Shown here: positions 8,901-17,726 of the stretch, one piece after another
Layout of the letters: each line of letters opens with the position of its first letter
How positions within the stretch are numbered: the stretch's first letter is position 1
Assembly (NCBI GenBank): GCA_002778785.1
Contig: PEZS01000016.1
Span: 117,106-181,105 of the forward strand
Origin: Bdellovibrionales bacterium CG10_big_fil_rev_8_21_14_0_10_45_34
Lineage (GTDB): Bacteria > Bdellovibrionota > Bdellovibrionia > Bdellovibrionales > 1-14-0-10-45-34
Length of the DNA stretch: 64,000 nt
Direction: 5' to 3'
Made by a program: the position numbers and the translations under genes
The notes under the pieces: generated by a model
Seen by the model: the letters and a program-made list of their open reading frames with translations, nothing else
Database searches by the model: none
What the model was told of the DNA's origin: nothing

Positions 8901-11773
8901 AATGTGGAAGCTTGGTATTGCTCAATCGTTTACGCAGTCAATTAGAGCCTGGATTCCAGTTTGTTAGCCGGCTTTACTGGCGACTTAATACGGGAGCAAT
9001 TGCAACATCGCTCGTCGGCCTAATGCTTGTAATTTCACCTAAAACCTACGCCAACTTCGTGATTGATCTGTCCAGAATTCCGAACGAGTTGCAAGAGCAG
9101 GTCCTTCCCAAAAGAGAACTTAGTCTGTTAAAAAAAGGCGAAAAAATAACTATGTCGATGTCTGAAATCGACTCTCTACTAGCTAAATTCTTCGAAACGG
9201 GCGCTTTTAGAGAACTTGGAGCGAAGCGAGCTGGAGGTAGCTTTCAAATAGCTGGGGAACTTTTCCAGAACATCAAGGAGATAACAACTCAAGGTAACAA
9301 AATATTAGATGATGACGAGGTCATAGAGCTTTTTGGATTGCTAGAGGGAAGAAGATTTGATCCGGCACTCGCTTCTCAAGGCGTAAACAGAATTGCGGAG
9401 AATTACTTTTCAAAGGGCTATTTGAATGCACAAGTTGAGCTTGAGACTTCTCAGGTCGATGCTTCAAATAATCAAGTTACGCTCATAATTAGAGAAGGTG
9501 AAATTTGCAGAGTAAAAGAAGTCTATCTTGTCACTTCCAACACAGATGTGCAAAAACAGCTCTTGAAAGAAGTTGAACCTCAGTTGGGCAGCTCCTACAC
9601 TGGGCCCAACGAGCAAGAGATTGCTGACTCCCTCATGGACTATTTAAGGGAAAACCGCTATCTCACTGCAAAACTCAAGGGCCCTGAAGTAAAAATGAAC
9701 GAAGCCAAGACTCAGGCTAGCTTGGTCTACACCCTCGAAGACCCTTATCAATTTTTAATTAGGATCGAAGGCAATAAGGGACTTGACGACTCCCTGCTGA
9801 TGAAGAGCTTAAAGCTCGACGAAAGCGAACAACTCGGAACCAATCCTGGAGCAGAGATGGCAAATCGCTTAATGCAAACCTATCACTATAGGGGCTATGC
9901 CTCAGCTCAAATTGATTTTAAAGAGCAAGTCTTCTCGCAAGAGTTCATTAGGCGAATTATTTTTAATGTTTCTGAAGGAACCATAATTAGACTCGGCAAA
10001 ATAGAAATTAGCGGTGCACAGCAGATCGAAGAAAAGTGGTATTTAGATTTTATTAAAGACAACAATGATGACGTGCAGTCGAGCAATTACTTTAGCAGAA
10101 CTTCCTTAGACAAGTCTCTAGAAAGACTTGTTGTTTCACTTCAGAACCGGGGCTTTCTACAAGCCAAAATAAACTCATGGCGCGCGGAGCTGGTTAATAA
10201 AGAAACCCGGGCTAACATTTTTATCTCAATTTATGAAGGTCCCCAAACATTCGTGAAAAGCGTTTCTTTCGTGGGCGCCCAAGGTTTCGACACTTCAGTA
10301 CTTACCGAAGTCACAGACCTTCGCGTGGGTGAACCGCTCAATCTAAAAACCTTAGAGGAAAGCCTAGACAGACTGAGAACCCACTATAATCAAGCGGGTT
10401 ATCTTGACATGACAGTTAAGGACTCTCGCGAAGAACTCATAGTCTATTCTTCGTCAAATAAAGAATCGACAATTACTTACAGAATTAGCGAAGGGCCACA
10501 AGTTCAGGTAGCAAGCATACTCATCGAAGGAAATGAAATTACCAAAGACTACGTTATTCGTAAGGAACTTGAGTTCGAGGTTGGCGATATTCTCACTCCA
10601 GATAAAATCACCGACAGTCAATACCGGCTGCAACGGCTCGGCCTCTTTAGACAGATTTCGATACGGACGCTTGAACAGGGAACAAACATTGCCGAAAGAA
10701 CGGTTGTCGTTAAAGTCGTCGATCGGGATCCGGGGCTCTTTCAGTTCGGAGTAGGAGCTAACACGGAGTTCGAACTTACGTTAAGAGGATACACTGGGAT
10801 TGCCTATCGAAATATCGGCGGCACAGCGCGAGGCCTTAGCGCAAGAGCAGAAGTTAGCCGTGTTGCGGATATTCCGAACTTTACAGATCATAGAATCACT
10901 GCTGGCTATTTGGAGCCTTTTATTTTTGATACACGGACTCGCGGAAGACTTAATTTTACACGTGATGTGAGCCTTGTTGCGCGAAGAAAAACCGAGAATC
11001 TTAATCTTGCGCGTGAAATCTCTCAGTTTGATTCGTTGTTAGAATATGAGTTTACGAGACACCTTCGCTTTTCTTGGTCTGCCTATTCCGTAGCTTTCAT
11101 TAAAGATTTTGACGTAGACTCTAAAACACAGTCTTCGGAAAACCGGATCGCCTCTGTTGGGCCTTCAATTGAACTGGACTACCGAGATCATCCTTTTATC
11201 ACACGCAAGGGAACTTTAAGTCGCTTTAACCTTGAGTATGCTTCGCCCGAAATTGGATCGAGTGAAAATGTAAACTATGTGCGTCTCAACGGAGCATTTA
11301 ATTTTTATGTGCCCTTGTTTGCCCCGAGGCTCGTGTGGGCCAATTCACTTCGAGGTGGATACGTGGCTCATTTACTAGATCGTGGTTCTGTGCCAGATCA
11401 GAAGATTTTTTACTTGGGTGGCCGCGCTTCTATACGAGGCTTCGACGTACAAGCTATCCCACCAGGTGGCACGGTAACTCCTCTCCGAGCCGCTGAAATT
11501 AGAATTCCCGTGAGAGTGGATTCTCATTTTTACGTTGTCCAGTCGGAGTTACGGTTTCCCATCTATAAAGAAGTAGAAGGTGTGCTCTTTTACGATGGCG
11601 GACAAGTGCGTATTACCGGATATGATTTTGATGATGATTACCGAGACGCGGCCGGCTTGGGCTTTCGGCTCAACACGCCAGTTGGTCCTGTGAGCTTAGA
11701 ATACGGATACAAGCTCGACCGCAAGAACAACGAGAGTGAAGGGCGAATTCACTTCTTTATTGGAACATTTTAG
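8897..11773 (+). CDS. tamA: Omp85-family outer-membrane protein, TamA-like, six POTRA-type units
   Basis: This is an Omp85/BamA superfamily insertase, most likely the TamA partner of the preceding TamB. Residues about 33-53 form a signal peptide with a long n-region. The next 550 or so residues contain six POTRA-like units, each ending in a variant of the Y-x3-GY-x2-A-x-V motif (YFSKGYLNAQV, YHYRGYASAQI, LQNRGFLQAKI, YNQAGYLDMTV and two weaker ones). The C-terminal 16-strand barrel has the conserved GGRASIRGF loop motif and a terminal Phe. At 958 residues it is much longer than E. coli TamA (three POTRA) and longer than BamA (five). It could be a second BamA paralogue, but the overlap with tamB favours TamA. 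Confidence 0.92.
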   Translation: MKCGSLVLLNRLRSQLEPGFQFVSRLYWRLNTGAIATSLVGLMLVISPKTYANFVIDLSRIPNELQEQVLPKRELSLLKKGEKITMSMSEIDSLLAKFFETGAFRELGAKRAGGSFQIAGELFQNIKEITTQGNKILDDDEVIELFGLLEGRRFDPALASQGVNRIAENYFSKGYLNAQVELETSQVDASNNQVTLIIREGEICRVKEVYLVTSNTDVQKQLLKEVEPQLGSSYTGPNEQEIADSLMDYLRENRYLTAKLKGPEVKMNEAKTQASLVYTLEDPYQFLIRIEGNKGLDDSLLMKSLKLDESEQLGTNPGAEMANRLMQTYHYRGYASAQIDFKEQVFSQEFIRRIIFNVSEGTIIRLGKIEISGAQQIEEKWYLDFIKDNNDDVQSSNYFSRTSLDKSLERLVVSLQNRGFLQAKINSWRAELVNKETRANIFISIYEGPQTFVKSVSFVGAQGFDTSVLTEVTDLRVGEPLNLKTLEESLDRLRTHYNQAGYLDMTVKDSREELIVYSSSNKESTITYRISEGPQVQVASILIEGNEITKDYVIRKELEFEVGDILTPDKITDSQYRLQRLGLFRQISIRTLEQGTNIAERTVVVKVVDRDPGLFQFGVGANTEFELTLRGYTGIAYRNIGGTARGLSARAEVSRVADIPNFTDHRITAGYLEPFIFDTRTRGRLNFTRDVSLVARRKTENLNLAREISQFDSLLEYEFTRHLRFSWSAYSVAFIKDFDVDSKTQSSENRIASVGPSIELDYRDHPFITRKGTLSRFNLEYASPEIGSSENVNYVRLNGAFNFYVPLFAPRLVWANSLRGGYVAHLLDRGSVPDQKIFYLGGRASIRGFDVQAIPPGGTVTPLRAAEIRIPVRVDSHFYVVQSELRFPIYKEVEGVLFYDGGQVRITGYDFDDDYRDAAGLGFRLNTPVGPVSLEYGYKLDRKNNESEGRIHFFIGTF

Positions 11774-11857
11774 AATTAATCAGAGCCAAATATAGAGGCG
11801 AGCGTAAGTATTTAAGGGGTAACTACCAAATTCAGTATTTCACGCCTGTTGACTAAA

Positions 11858-11893
11858 GGCTGTTGCCACTTCGCTTAACGAAATGGAACGGCC
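11858..11893. terminator. Possible bidirectional terminator between convergent genes
   Basis: An imperfect stem-loop lies between the converging tamA and clpA genes. Its core is CCA-TTCG paired with CGAA-TGG, and its outer arms are GGC and GCC. A T-rich stretch is found only some 15 bases beyond it on the plus strand. The position fits a shared terminator, but the T-tract is displaced, so the call is weak. Confidence 0.4.
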
Positions 11894-11901
11894 GACCATG
11901 C

Positions 11902-14205
11902 TTATTTTTTGACCGACTCTTTTGTGGCAGAATTTTCTCGAGCCTTCTTCTTTTTTGAATCCCGGCCAGATGCTTCTTCGAATGTAAAATCAAGACGATC
12001 ATCTTTCAGGCTTACCACTACCCGACCACCATTCTGAAGATTGCCAAACAGGATCTCTTCGACCAATGGAGTTCTGAGTTCATTTGTAATGACTCTACTC
12101 ATTGGACGCGCGCCCATAACAGGGTCGTATCCTTTTTTCATCAACCACTCTTGAGCAGATCTCTCTACCGCGAGTTCAACCTTTTTGTCTTGAAGTTGCT
12201 GTTGAAACTCCATAATAAACTTCTCAACGACTTGTATAATGATCGCCTCATCCAAATTATTGAATGGAACGATGGCATCAAGGCGATTGATAAATTCTGG
12301 GTTGAACTGACGCTTCACGGCCTCCATGAACCTCGCCTGCGCCGTACCGCTAATAATGCCAACCTCGGATTTCGCAGCTTCTCTTGCTCCAGCGTTTGAG
12401 GTCATAATCAAAATCACATTCCTAAAATCGGAAGCCCGCCCATTCGTGTCGGTCAATTGCCCGCTATCCATCACTTGCAACAATATTTGAACCAAATCGG
12501 GATGCGCCTTCTCTATCTCATCTAAGAGCAACACGCTATGGGGATTCTGATGAATCGCTTCGGTTAAGAGCCCACCTTCATCATACCCAACATACCCGGG
12601 AGGAGCGCCGATGAGTCTAGAGACCGCATGCTTCTCCATATACTCGCTCATATCATACCTGAGAAATTTTAGACCGAGCGTATGGGCCAACTGTTTGGCC
12701 AGCTCCGTTTTACCAACGCCTGTGGGACCGGCAAACAAAAATGAGCCGACAGGCTTATTGGCATGGCCAAGTCCTGAGCGACTCAACTTAATGGAGGATG
12801 CTAGTAGCGTGACGGCTTCATCTTGACCAAAAATCAGCAACTTTAAATTTTGCTCAAGTGTTTTCAACTTTTCTTTGTCGTTTGATTGAAGCGCACGCTC
12901 CGGAATTCTTGCAACCTGCGACAACACTGACTCAATTTCTTTTTCTGTAATCGTAACAACGCGACCTTCCTGGCCGAAGATTCGATTTTTTGAACCAGCT
13001 TCATCTAAAAGATCAATTGCCTTGTCGGGAAGCCTACGCTCCCTGAGAAATTTAGTGGAAAGCTCAATAGCAGATTTGAGTGCTTCATCACTGTATTTGA
13101 CTTTATGAAAAGCTTCATATGCCGGACGTATGCCTTTGAGGATCTCAAAGCACTCGTCTGAACTTGGTTCGTGAACATCAATGCGTTGAAATCGCCTTGC
13201 CAACGCAGCATCTTTTTCGAAATGCATCCTAAAATCTTTTACCGTGGTTGAACCAATACAGCTCAGCTCTCCGGAAGAAAGTGCTGGCTTCAGCAAGTTA
13301 GAGGCATCTAAACTTCCGCCTTGGGTGCCGCCTGCTCCAATAAGTGTATGAATCTCGTCTATAAAAAGTATGCCTTTTTCTAAATGAGTTATTTCTTCGA
13401 CGACCTGCTTGAGACGCTCTTCAAACTCTCCCCGAAATTTCGTGCCGGCCAAAAGTAGCCCCATATCAAGAGTGTGAATTTGTGCGGACTTCAGAAAGTC
13501 GGGCACCTTTGCCTGCACAACCATTAGCGCCAAACCCTCCGCGATGGCCGTCTTACCTACACCAGGATCGCCAACAAGAAGGGGGTTATTTTTAGTACGT
13601 CTACCGAGCGTTTGAATTACTCTATTTAGTTCTTTGTCCCTACCAATCAGGCGATCAACTTTGCCGGTAAGAGCCCTCTCATTGAGATTGATCGTGTATT
13701 TTGAGAGAGCCGTCGCCGCTGCAAAATTTTCATCAGAATCAGCAGATGTCTTTGTTTGCGAAGGTAGAAGTGACGCTTGAAGCCGAGGCCCGTGAGAGAA
13801 GAAGCTCACAACATCAAATCTGCCGACTCCCGCTTGGTGAAGGTAGTAAGTGGCAAATGACTCTCGTTCATCGAAGAATGCAATAAGGATATGACCCACT
13901 TCGACAAGTGGTTTGCCTGCGCTTTGCACTTGAATGACAGCTCTTTGAATGACTCTCTTGAGAGAATGGGTCACTTGGGGTATTTGGCCTTCATCCTGTA
14001 TATGAGGAACTTTGTCATTTAGGTGAGCTTCTAAAGGTTGGATAATCTGAGATTTTTTAACTCCAAGATGCTGGATGAGAGCCAGAACAGATTCGTCTTC
14101 AAGAATAGACAATAATAGATGCTCTGGCGTGACGAACTCATGCTTTGCGCTTTGTGCCCGCCTAATCGCACTGTCTAAACACTTTTCAGCTTTTGGACTG
14201 AGCAT
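11902..14205 (-). CDS. clpA: ClpA, AAA+ unfoldase of the ClpAP protease
   Basis: ClpA unfolds substrates and threads them into ClpP. The 767-residue protein has a Clp-N repeat domain (about residues 1-145), a first AAA+ module with Walker A GDPGVGKT at about 212-219, and a second module with GPTGVGKTE near residue 495. The C-terminal D2-small domain is present. The last 30 residues form a basic, Lys-rich tail ([13 protein letters not shown]) not typical of ClpA. It sits two bases after clpS on the same transcript, the classic clpS-clpA pair of proteobacteria. No clpP is in the window. Confidence 0.95.
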   Translation of the reverse strand: MLSPKAEKCLDSAIRRAQSAKHEFVTPEHLLLSILEDESVLALIQHLGVKKSQIIQPLEAHLNDKVPHIQDEGQIPQVTHSLKRVIQRAVIQVQSAGKPLVEVGHILIAFFDERESFATYYLHQAGVGRFDVVSFFSHGPRLQASLLPSQTKTSADSDENFAAATALSKYTINLNERALTGKVDRLIGRDKELNRVIQTLGRRTKNNPLLVGDPGVGKTAIAEGLALMVVQAKVPDFLKSAQIHTLDMGLLLAGTKFRGEFEERLKQVVEEITHLEKGILFIDEIHTLIGAGGTQGGSLDASNLLKPALSSGELSCIGSTTVKDFRMHFEKDAALARRFQRIDVHEPSSDECFEILKGIRPAYEAFHKVKYSDEALKSAIELSTKFLRERRLPDKAIDLLDEAGSKNRIFGQEGRVVTITEKEIESVLSQVARIPERALQSNDKEKLKTLEQNLKLLIFGQDEAVTLLASSIKLSRSGLGHANKPVGSFLFAGPTGVGKTELAKQLAHTLGLKFLRYDMSEYMEKHAVSRLIGAPPGYVGYDEGGLLTEAIHQNPHSVLLLDEIEKAHPDLVQILLQVMDSGQLTDTNGRASDFRNVILIMTSNAGAREAAKSEVGIISGTAQARFMEAVKRQFNPEFINRLDAIVPFNNLDEAIIIQVVEKFIMEFQQQLQDKKVELAVERSAQEWLMKKGYDPVMGARPMSRVITNELRTPLVEEILFGNLQNGGRVVVSLKDDRLDFTFEEASGRDSKKKKARENSATKESVKK

Positions 14206-14207
14206 AA

Positions 14208-14531
14208 TTACTCCCTTTCAAGAAGGCACTTTAGTGGGTGCTCTTCTTTTCTAGCAAGCTCATGAACTCGAGACGCCTTCATTTCTGCAATGTCGTACGG
14301 GAAGACTCCCGCCACTCCGGCCCCTTTGTTGTGAACCTCCAACATGATTTGGACCGCTTCCGAATCATCATGCCGGAATATTGCTTTTAGCACCACAACA
14401 ACGAAATCCATCGGCGTATAGTCGTCATTTAGCAAAACCACTTTGTACATTCTCGGTTTTTCTACTTTGATACTTGGCTTTGTAATGACACCGCCAGAGT
14501 GGCGTTTCTCATCTGAATCATCTGAACTCAT
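14208..14531 (-). CDS. clpS: ClpS, N-end rule adaptor
   Basis: ClpS delivers proteins with destabilising N-terminal residues to ClpA. The core shows the N-degron pocket motif NDDYTPMDFVV and the later HNKGAGVAGVFPYDIAE segment. The ATG giving MSSDDSDEK produces a 107-residue protein of family length. An in-frame TTG further upstream would lie between the -35 and -10 boxes of the promoter found here, so it cannot be the start. The first 25 residues are a variable hydrophilic extension, as usual. clpA follows immediately. Confidence 0.95.
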   Translation of the reverse strand: MSSDDSDEKRHSGGVITKPSIKVEKPRMYKVVLLNDDYTPMDFVVVVLKAIFRHDDSEAVQIMLEVHNKGAGVAGVFPYDIAEMKASRVHELARKEEHPLKCLLERE

Positions 14532-14579
14532 TACGCCGATCCAATTTCGCAAAATCAGTCCATTCTTGTTCACTTCTTT

Positions 14580-14607
14580 ATTATAGTGTTGCAATCAGTT
14601 TTGACAA
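14580..14607 (-). promoter_or_regulatory. Sigma70-type promoter of clpS-clpA
   Basis: On the minus strand a TTGTCA box is followed after 16 bases by a perfect TATAAT. Transcription would begin about 40 bases before the clpS ATG. It is the cleanest housekeeping-type promoter I found in the window, and it decides the clpS start codon. Confidence 0.72.
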
Positions 14608-14640
14608 TGGCTGAAGCTGAAAAGCTAGCTCTCAAGCTAA

Positions 14641-15198
14641 CTAACGAGTACTTGGGTCGCTCGTCGAAAGGTCAGCTCGCCGCCACCATGGCTGTATTTC
14701 GGAATTAGGTCGAGCACCCTCATCGAGAAATTTTTCTGCAAAACCGTTTGACATATCGCGATCAATTTTGACGGAGTTTGTGAGGGTTTCATCTAGCTGT
14801 AGCCATTTAAACTCTAGATCCTCAGAAATTTCTAGCAGGAACACCCTCAACTTCTGGCTCATGCAAAAAGCGATCATTTCAGTGGTAGGATCTCCTTGAA
14901 AGACGACGAGGCGCCCTTTGGGATTGTCTACCAAAAGAAACTCTTTAAGGGGATCGCGGACGTTGCAAAAAAAAGCATGATCTAACTGGTGGTCAATCCA
15001 ACTGTGCCACTTCGACTTTAAGCTCTCAAAAGGAAGCATAATATTGTCTTTGCCGTTAAGCTGAAAATTTTTTTCTAAACCAATACTAACCGACACATTC
15101 CACGAATGGCCATGAGGCTGCGAACACAATGTGTTTTTATTGCGCCCTTCTACGAGTCGGTGAGCGGCTTCAAATCTTCGGCGAAAAATAATTTCCAT
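14641..15198 (-). CDS. queD: 6-carboxytetrahydropterin / 6-pyruvoyltetrahydropterin synthase family protein (QueD-like)
   Basis: QueD converts dihydroneopterin triphosphate to 6-carboxytetrahydropterin on the path to queuosine. The zinc site is visible: His in FEAAHRL near the N-terminus, and HGH in PHGHSWNV preceded by a Cys four residues earlier. The catalytic region includes HQLDHAFF and the C-terminal DETLTNS. At 185 residues it is larger than the usual 120-150, with an inserted middle segment and a polar C-terminal tail. The ATG at MEIIFRRRF is chosen because it begins the domain. It lies 19 bases after pyrC, probably in one transcript. No other queuosine genes are nearby, so pterin chemistry other than queuosine is possible. 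Confidence 0.82.
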   Translation of the reverse strand: MEIIFRRRFEAAHRLVEGRNKNTLCSQPHGHSWNVSVSIGLEKNFQLNGKDNIMLPFESLKSKWHSWIDHQLDHAFFCNVRDPLKEFLLVDNPKGRLVVFQGDPTTEMIAFCMSQKLRVFLLEISEDLEFKWLQLDETLTNSVKIDRDMSNGFAEKFLDEGARPNSEIQPWWRRADLSTSDPSTR

Positions 15199-15217
15199 GT
15201 AAAGTGCGTCCTCGCTC

Positions 15218-16612
15218 CTAATTTGTGTCGCAGAAATTCGGTTTCTCTGGCCGCCATTTGTTAAAACTAAGCAGACTCCCAGTTGGCCCCCCTGTAGCAA
15301 TCGCCCCCTCTTCGACGATCAATCGACCTCGAATCATGGTAGCGACAGGGCTCCCCTCGACCGTCATGCCATCAAAAGGCGTCCATCCGCAGTTGCTTTC
15401 AATCCATGGATTGGTAATCAAAAACTTTTTCTTGAGGTCGACAATCGTAAAATCCGCATCTCTGCCTAATGCAATTGGGCCCTTTCCCTTTATGCAAAAT
15501 CGTTTGGCTGGATTTAGGCTTACCATATCGACCAACCGCTGCAAAGAAAGCCTTCCTTTGTTGACGTGATTGAGCATTACGAACAGAAGGGTTTGCACTC
15601 CTGTCATACCCGAGGGGCTGTTCGGATAGGCTCTACGCTTCTCTTCTAAAGTATGTGGAGCATGATCCGATCCCAATATATCGACAGTTCCATTTGCCAC
15701 GGCCTTCCACAACGCATCGTAATGTCTTTGAGATCTTATTGGCGGGTTCATCTGAGCCAAGGTACCAAGTCTCTCATAACATTCAGGTGCAACCAGAGTG
15801 AGGTGTTGGGGGGTAGTTTCAACAGAACATATATCTTTGTTCAGGTGGAGAAATTCCATTTCTTCTTGAGTAGTAACGTGAAGAACATGTACTTTTCGCC
15901 GCTGCTCTCGTGCCATTTCGATGAGACGCTTCGTTGATGAAAACGCAACCTCTTCGTTTCGCCAGATCGGATGCATGTTTACATTTGCTGTCATACAATC
16001 ATTCAGTTCTGCTTTTCGCAACTTAAGCAGTGCTTCGTTTTCGCTATGAAAAGCGAGAGGCCCTTTTGTAGATTGCATGAGTCTTCGCCAATCGTCGGGG
16101 TTCTCTAACAAGAGATTCCCCGTCGAGCTTCCAAGAAAACTCTTCACGCCGCAAACACCTTCTAAGCGTTCTAGCTCACTCAAGTAGGGCAGATTGTCAC
16201 GTGTCGCGCCTACATAAAACGCTATGTCACACCAGGCATTTTGCTGTACCTTCTGACACTTTTTGGCAATCTCGGTTGAGCTGATCGTAGCAGGATTTGT
16301 GTTTGGCATTTCGAAAACGGCTGTTATCCCGCCAATCACTGCGGCACGCGTTCCAGACTGAAGAGTTTCCTTTTCTGGAAACCCTGGATCTCGAAAGTGA
16401 ACCTGCGTATCAATCGCCCCTGGTAGTGCTACCAAACCCTTCATGGATCTTTTTTCTCGACTCTGCTGTGCGTTCGCGTCTAATGAAGCTATCTTCCCCT
16501 CTGAAACTCCGATGTTTCGTACTTCTAACCTCCCATTAAGTAGGACAGTGATGTTTTCTAAAACGAGGTCGAAAGTTCGGTTTTGAGTATCAGTCGGCAT
16601 GACTAAATGCAT
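15218..16612 (-). CDS. pyrC: Dihydroorotase, class I type
   Basis: Dihydroorotase closes N-carbamoyl-aspartate to dihydroorotate in pyrimidine synthesis. The 464-residue amidohydrolase has the metal-site region DTQVHFRDPG, GVKSFLGSS (bridging Lys candidate), AFHSENEA, VLHVTTQ and the catalytic Asp in GSDHAPHTLEEK. The first motif reads Q-V-H rather than the canonical H-x-H. As I recall, Bacteroidetes and some alphaproteobacterial dihydroorotases share this variant. A hydantoinase or allantoinase relative is the alternative, but the DRDPG/GSDHAPH context favours dihydroorotase. The gene is divergent from ppx. Confidence 0.88.
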   Translation of the reverse strand: MHLVMPTDTQNRTFDLVLENITVLLNGRLEVRNIGVSEGKIASLDANAQQSREKRSMKGLVALPGAIDTQVHFRDPGFPEKETLQSGTRAAVIGGITAVFEMPNTNPATISSTEIAKKCQKVQQNAWCDIAFYVGATRDNLPYLSELERLEGVCGVKSFLGSSTGNLLLENPDDWRRLMQSTKGPLAFHSENEALLKLRKAELNDCMTANVNMHPIWRNEEVAFSSTKRLIEMAREQRRKVHVLHVTTQEEMEFLHLNKDICSVETTPQHLTLVAPECYERLGTLAQMNPPIRSQRHYDALWKAVANGTVDILGSDHAPHTLEEKRRAYPNSPSGMTGVQTLLFVMLNHVNKGRLSLQRLVDMVSLNPAKRFCIKGKGPIALGRDADFTIVDLKKKFLITNPWIESNCGWTPFDGMTVEGSPVATMIRGRLIVEEGAIATGGPTGSLLSFNKWRPEKPNFCDTN

Positions 16613-16626
16613 TACTTTCGACTTGA

Positions 16627-16660
16627 TGACATGTCAATATGACAGCCTTTTGACTGTTAT
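16627..16660. promoter_or_regulatory. Operator-like repeats between pyrC and ppx
   Basis: The 72-base divergent spacer contains the perfect palindrome TGACATGTCA, then ATGACAG, then TTGACTG exactly 11 bases further on. Read on the minus strand this is CAGTCAA-N4-CTGTCAT, which resembles a Pho box (two CTGTCAT-type heptamers at 11-base spacing) with one perfect and one 5/7 heptamer. The polyphosphate genes alongside make this plausible, but it is only a pattern match. Confidence 0.35.
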
Positions 16661-16684
16661 GAAGAGTCGACCTCAGAATGTCTT

Positions 16685-17662
16685 ATGACTCGAGTTGCTG
16701 CCATTGATGTGGGCTCAAATGGGATTAGGCTTGCGATAGCCGACGTCGACGGAACACACACTTCATTAATTAAGGCCTATAGAGTGGGAATACGCCTCGG
16801 TGCAGACTCATTTGAGAGTGGGGTGATATCCGCGGACACTCTAGAAATGATGACGAGGGCCTTCCATGATTTTCGAAAAATAATATCACGGATGGGTGTG
16901 AATTTTGTAAGGGCTGTAGGGACGAGCGCCCTGAGAGAGGCCGGCAACGCGCGCCAGGTTATTCAGAGAATCGAGAAAGAATGCCACATACGAATTGAAG
17001 TCATATCGGGTGAAAGAGAGGCCACACTCATTGCCGAAGCCGTGCAATCTAGCCAGTTGGATCTGCCTAGCAAGTGCCTGTTTTTCGATATCGGAGGCGG
17101 AAGCATCGAGCTCACGGTCGTCGACGAAGCTAAGGTTGTTGCTTCAAAAAGTATTAAGGCTGGCACGGTGCGCATATTACAAAAGATTCAAACAAGGGGA
17201 CTTGGCGAGAATAAAGGGATCGATGCTGCTCTTGGAGAGGTTCGCCATTCTATCAAAAGCTTCTTGCAGCCATATAGAAACTCTCGACGTGTCATCATAG
17301 GCACCGGTGGAAACATTGAATGCCTCGGTAAACTGCAGAAAGCTTTCTTCGCTGATTTCGACAAAAGCCTTCTCAGTTTGAGCTCCCTTGTGGCCATCAT
17401 CGGTGAACTTGAGCGTATGAGTGTTTTGGAGCGAACTGAAAAATTGAATTTAAGAGCCGACCGCGCAGACGTCATATTGATCGCTGCAAGACTCCTCACC
17501 CTCGTGGCCGAATTGAGTCTTACCGAGCAGATCACTATACCTTACGTCGGTTTAAAGGACGGTCTGATTCGCGACATGGCCTTACATCCATCAAAGAAAG
17601 ACTTACTGCAGACAACCCATGAAGGACTTATCGGCCTTCGAGAGCGGATCACCAAGCATTAA
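16685..17662 (+). CDS. ppx: Ppx/GppA exopolyphosphatase family protein
   Basis: This enzyme removes terminal phosphate from polyphosphate or from pppGpp. The ASKHA fold is evident: AIDVGSNGIRL (phosphate 1), VGTSALREA, FDIGGGSIEL (phosphate 2) and IIGTGGNIE. At 325 residues it is the short form, lacking the C-terminal HD-type domain of E. coli Ppx (513 residues). Substrate preference cannot be read from sequence. It converges with ppk, which makes polyphosphate, and rel in the same window makes (p)ppGpp, so either role fits. Confidence 0.9.
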   Translation: MTRVAAIDVGSNGIRLAIADVDGTHTSLIKAYRVGIRLGADSFESGVISADTLEMMTRAFHDFRKIISRMGVNFVRAVGTSALREAGNARQVIQRIEKECHIRIEVISGEREATLIAEAVQSSQLDLPSKCLFFDIGGGSIELTVVDEAKVVASKSIKAGTVRILQKIQTRGLGENKGIDAALGEVRHSIKSFLQPYRNSRRVIIGTGGNIECLGKLQKAFFADFDKSLLSLSSLVAIIGELERMSVLERTEKLNLRADRADVILIAARLLTLVAELSLTEQITIPYVGLKDGLIRDMALHPSKKDLLQTTHEGLIGLRERITKH

Positions 17663-17726
17663 TCCACTATTTCTTTGCGAGAAATCCGCTGCAAATTTGG
17701 AAGTTCAGGCAAGCAATAACTAAAGA

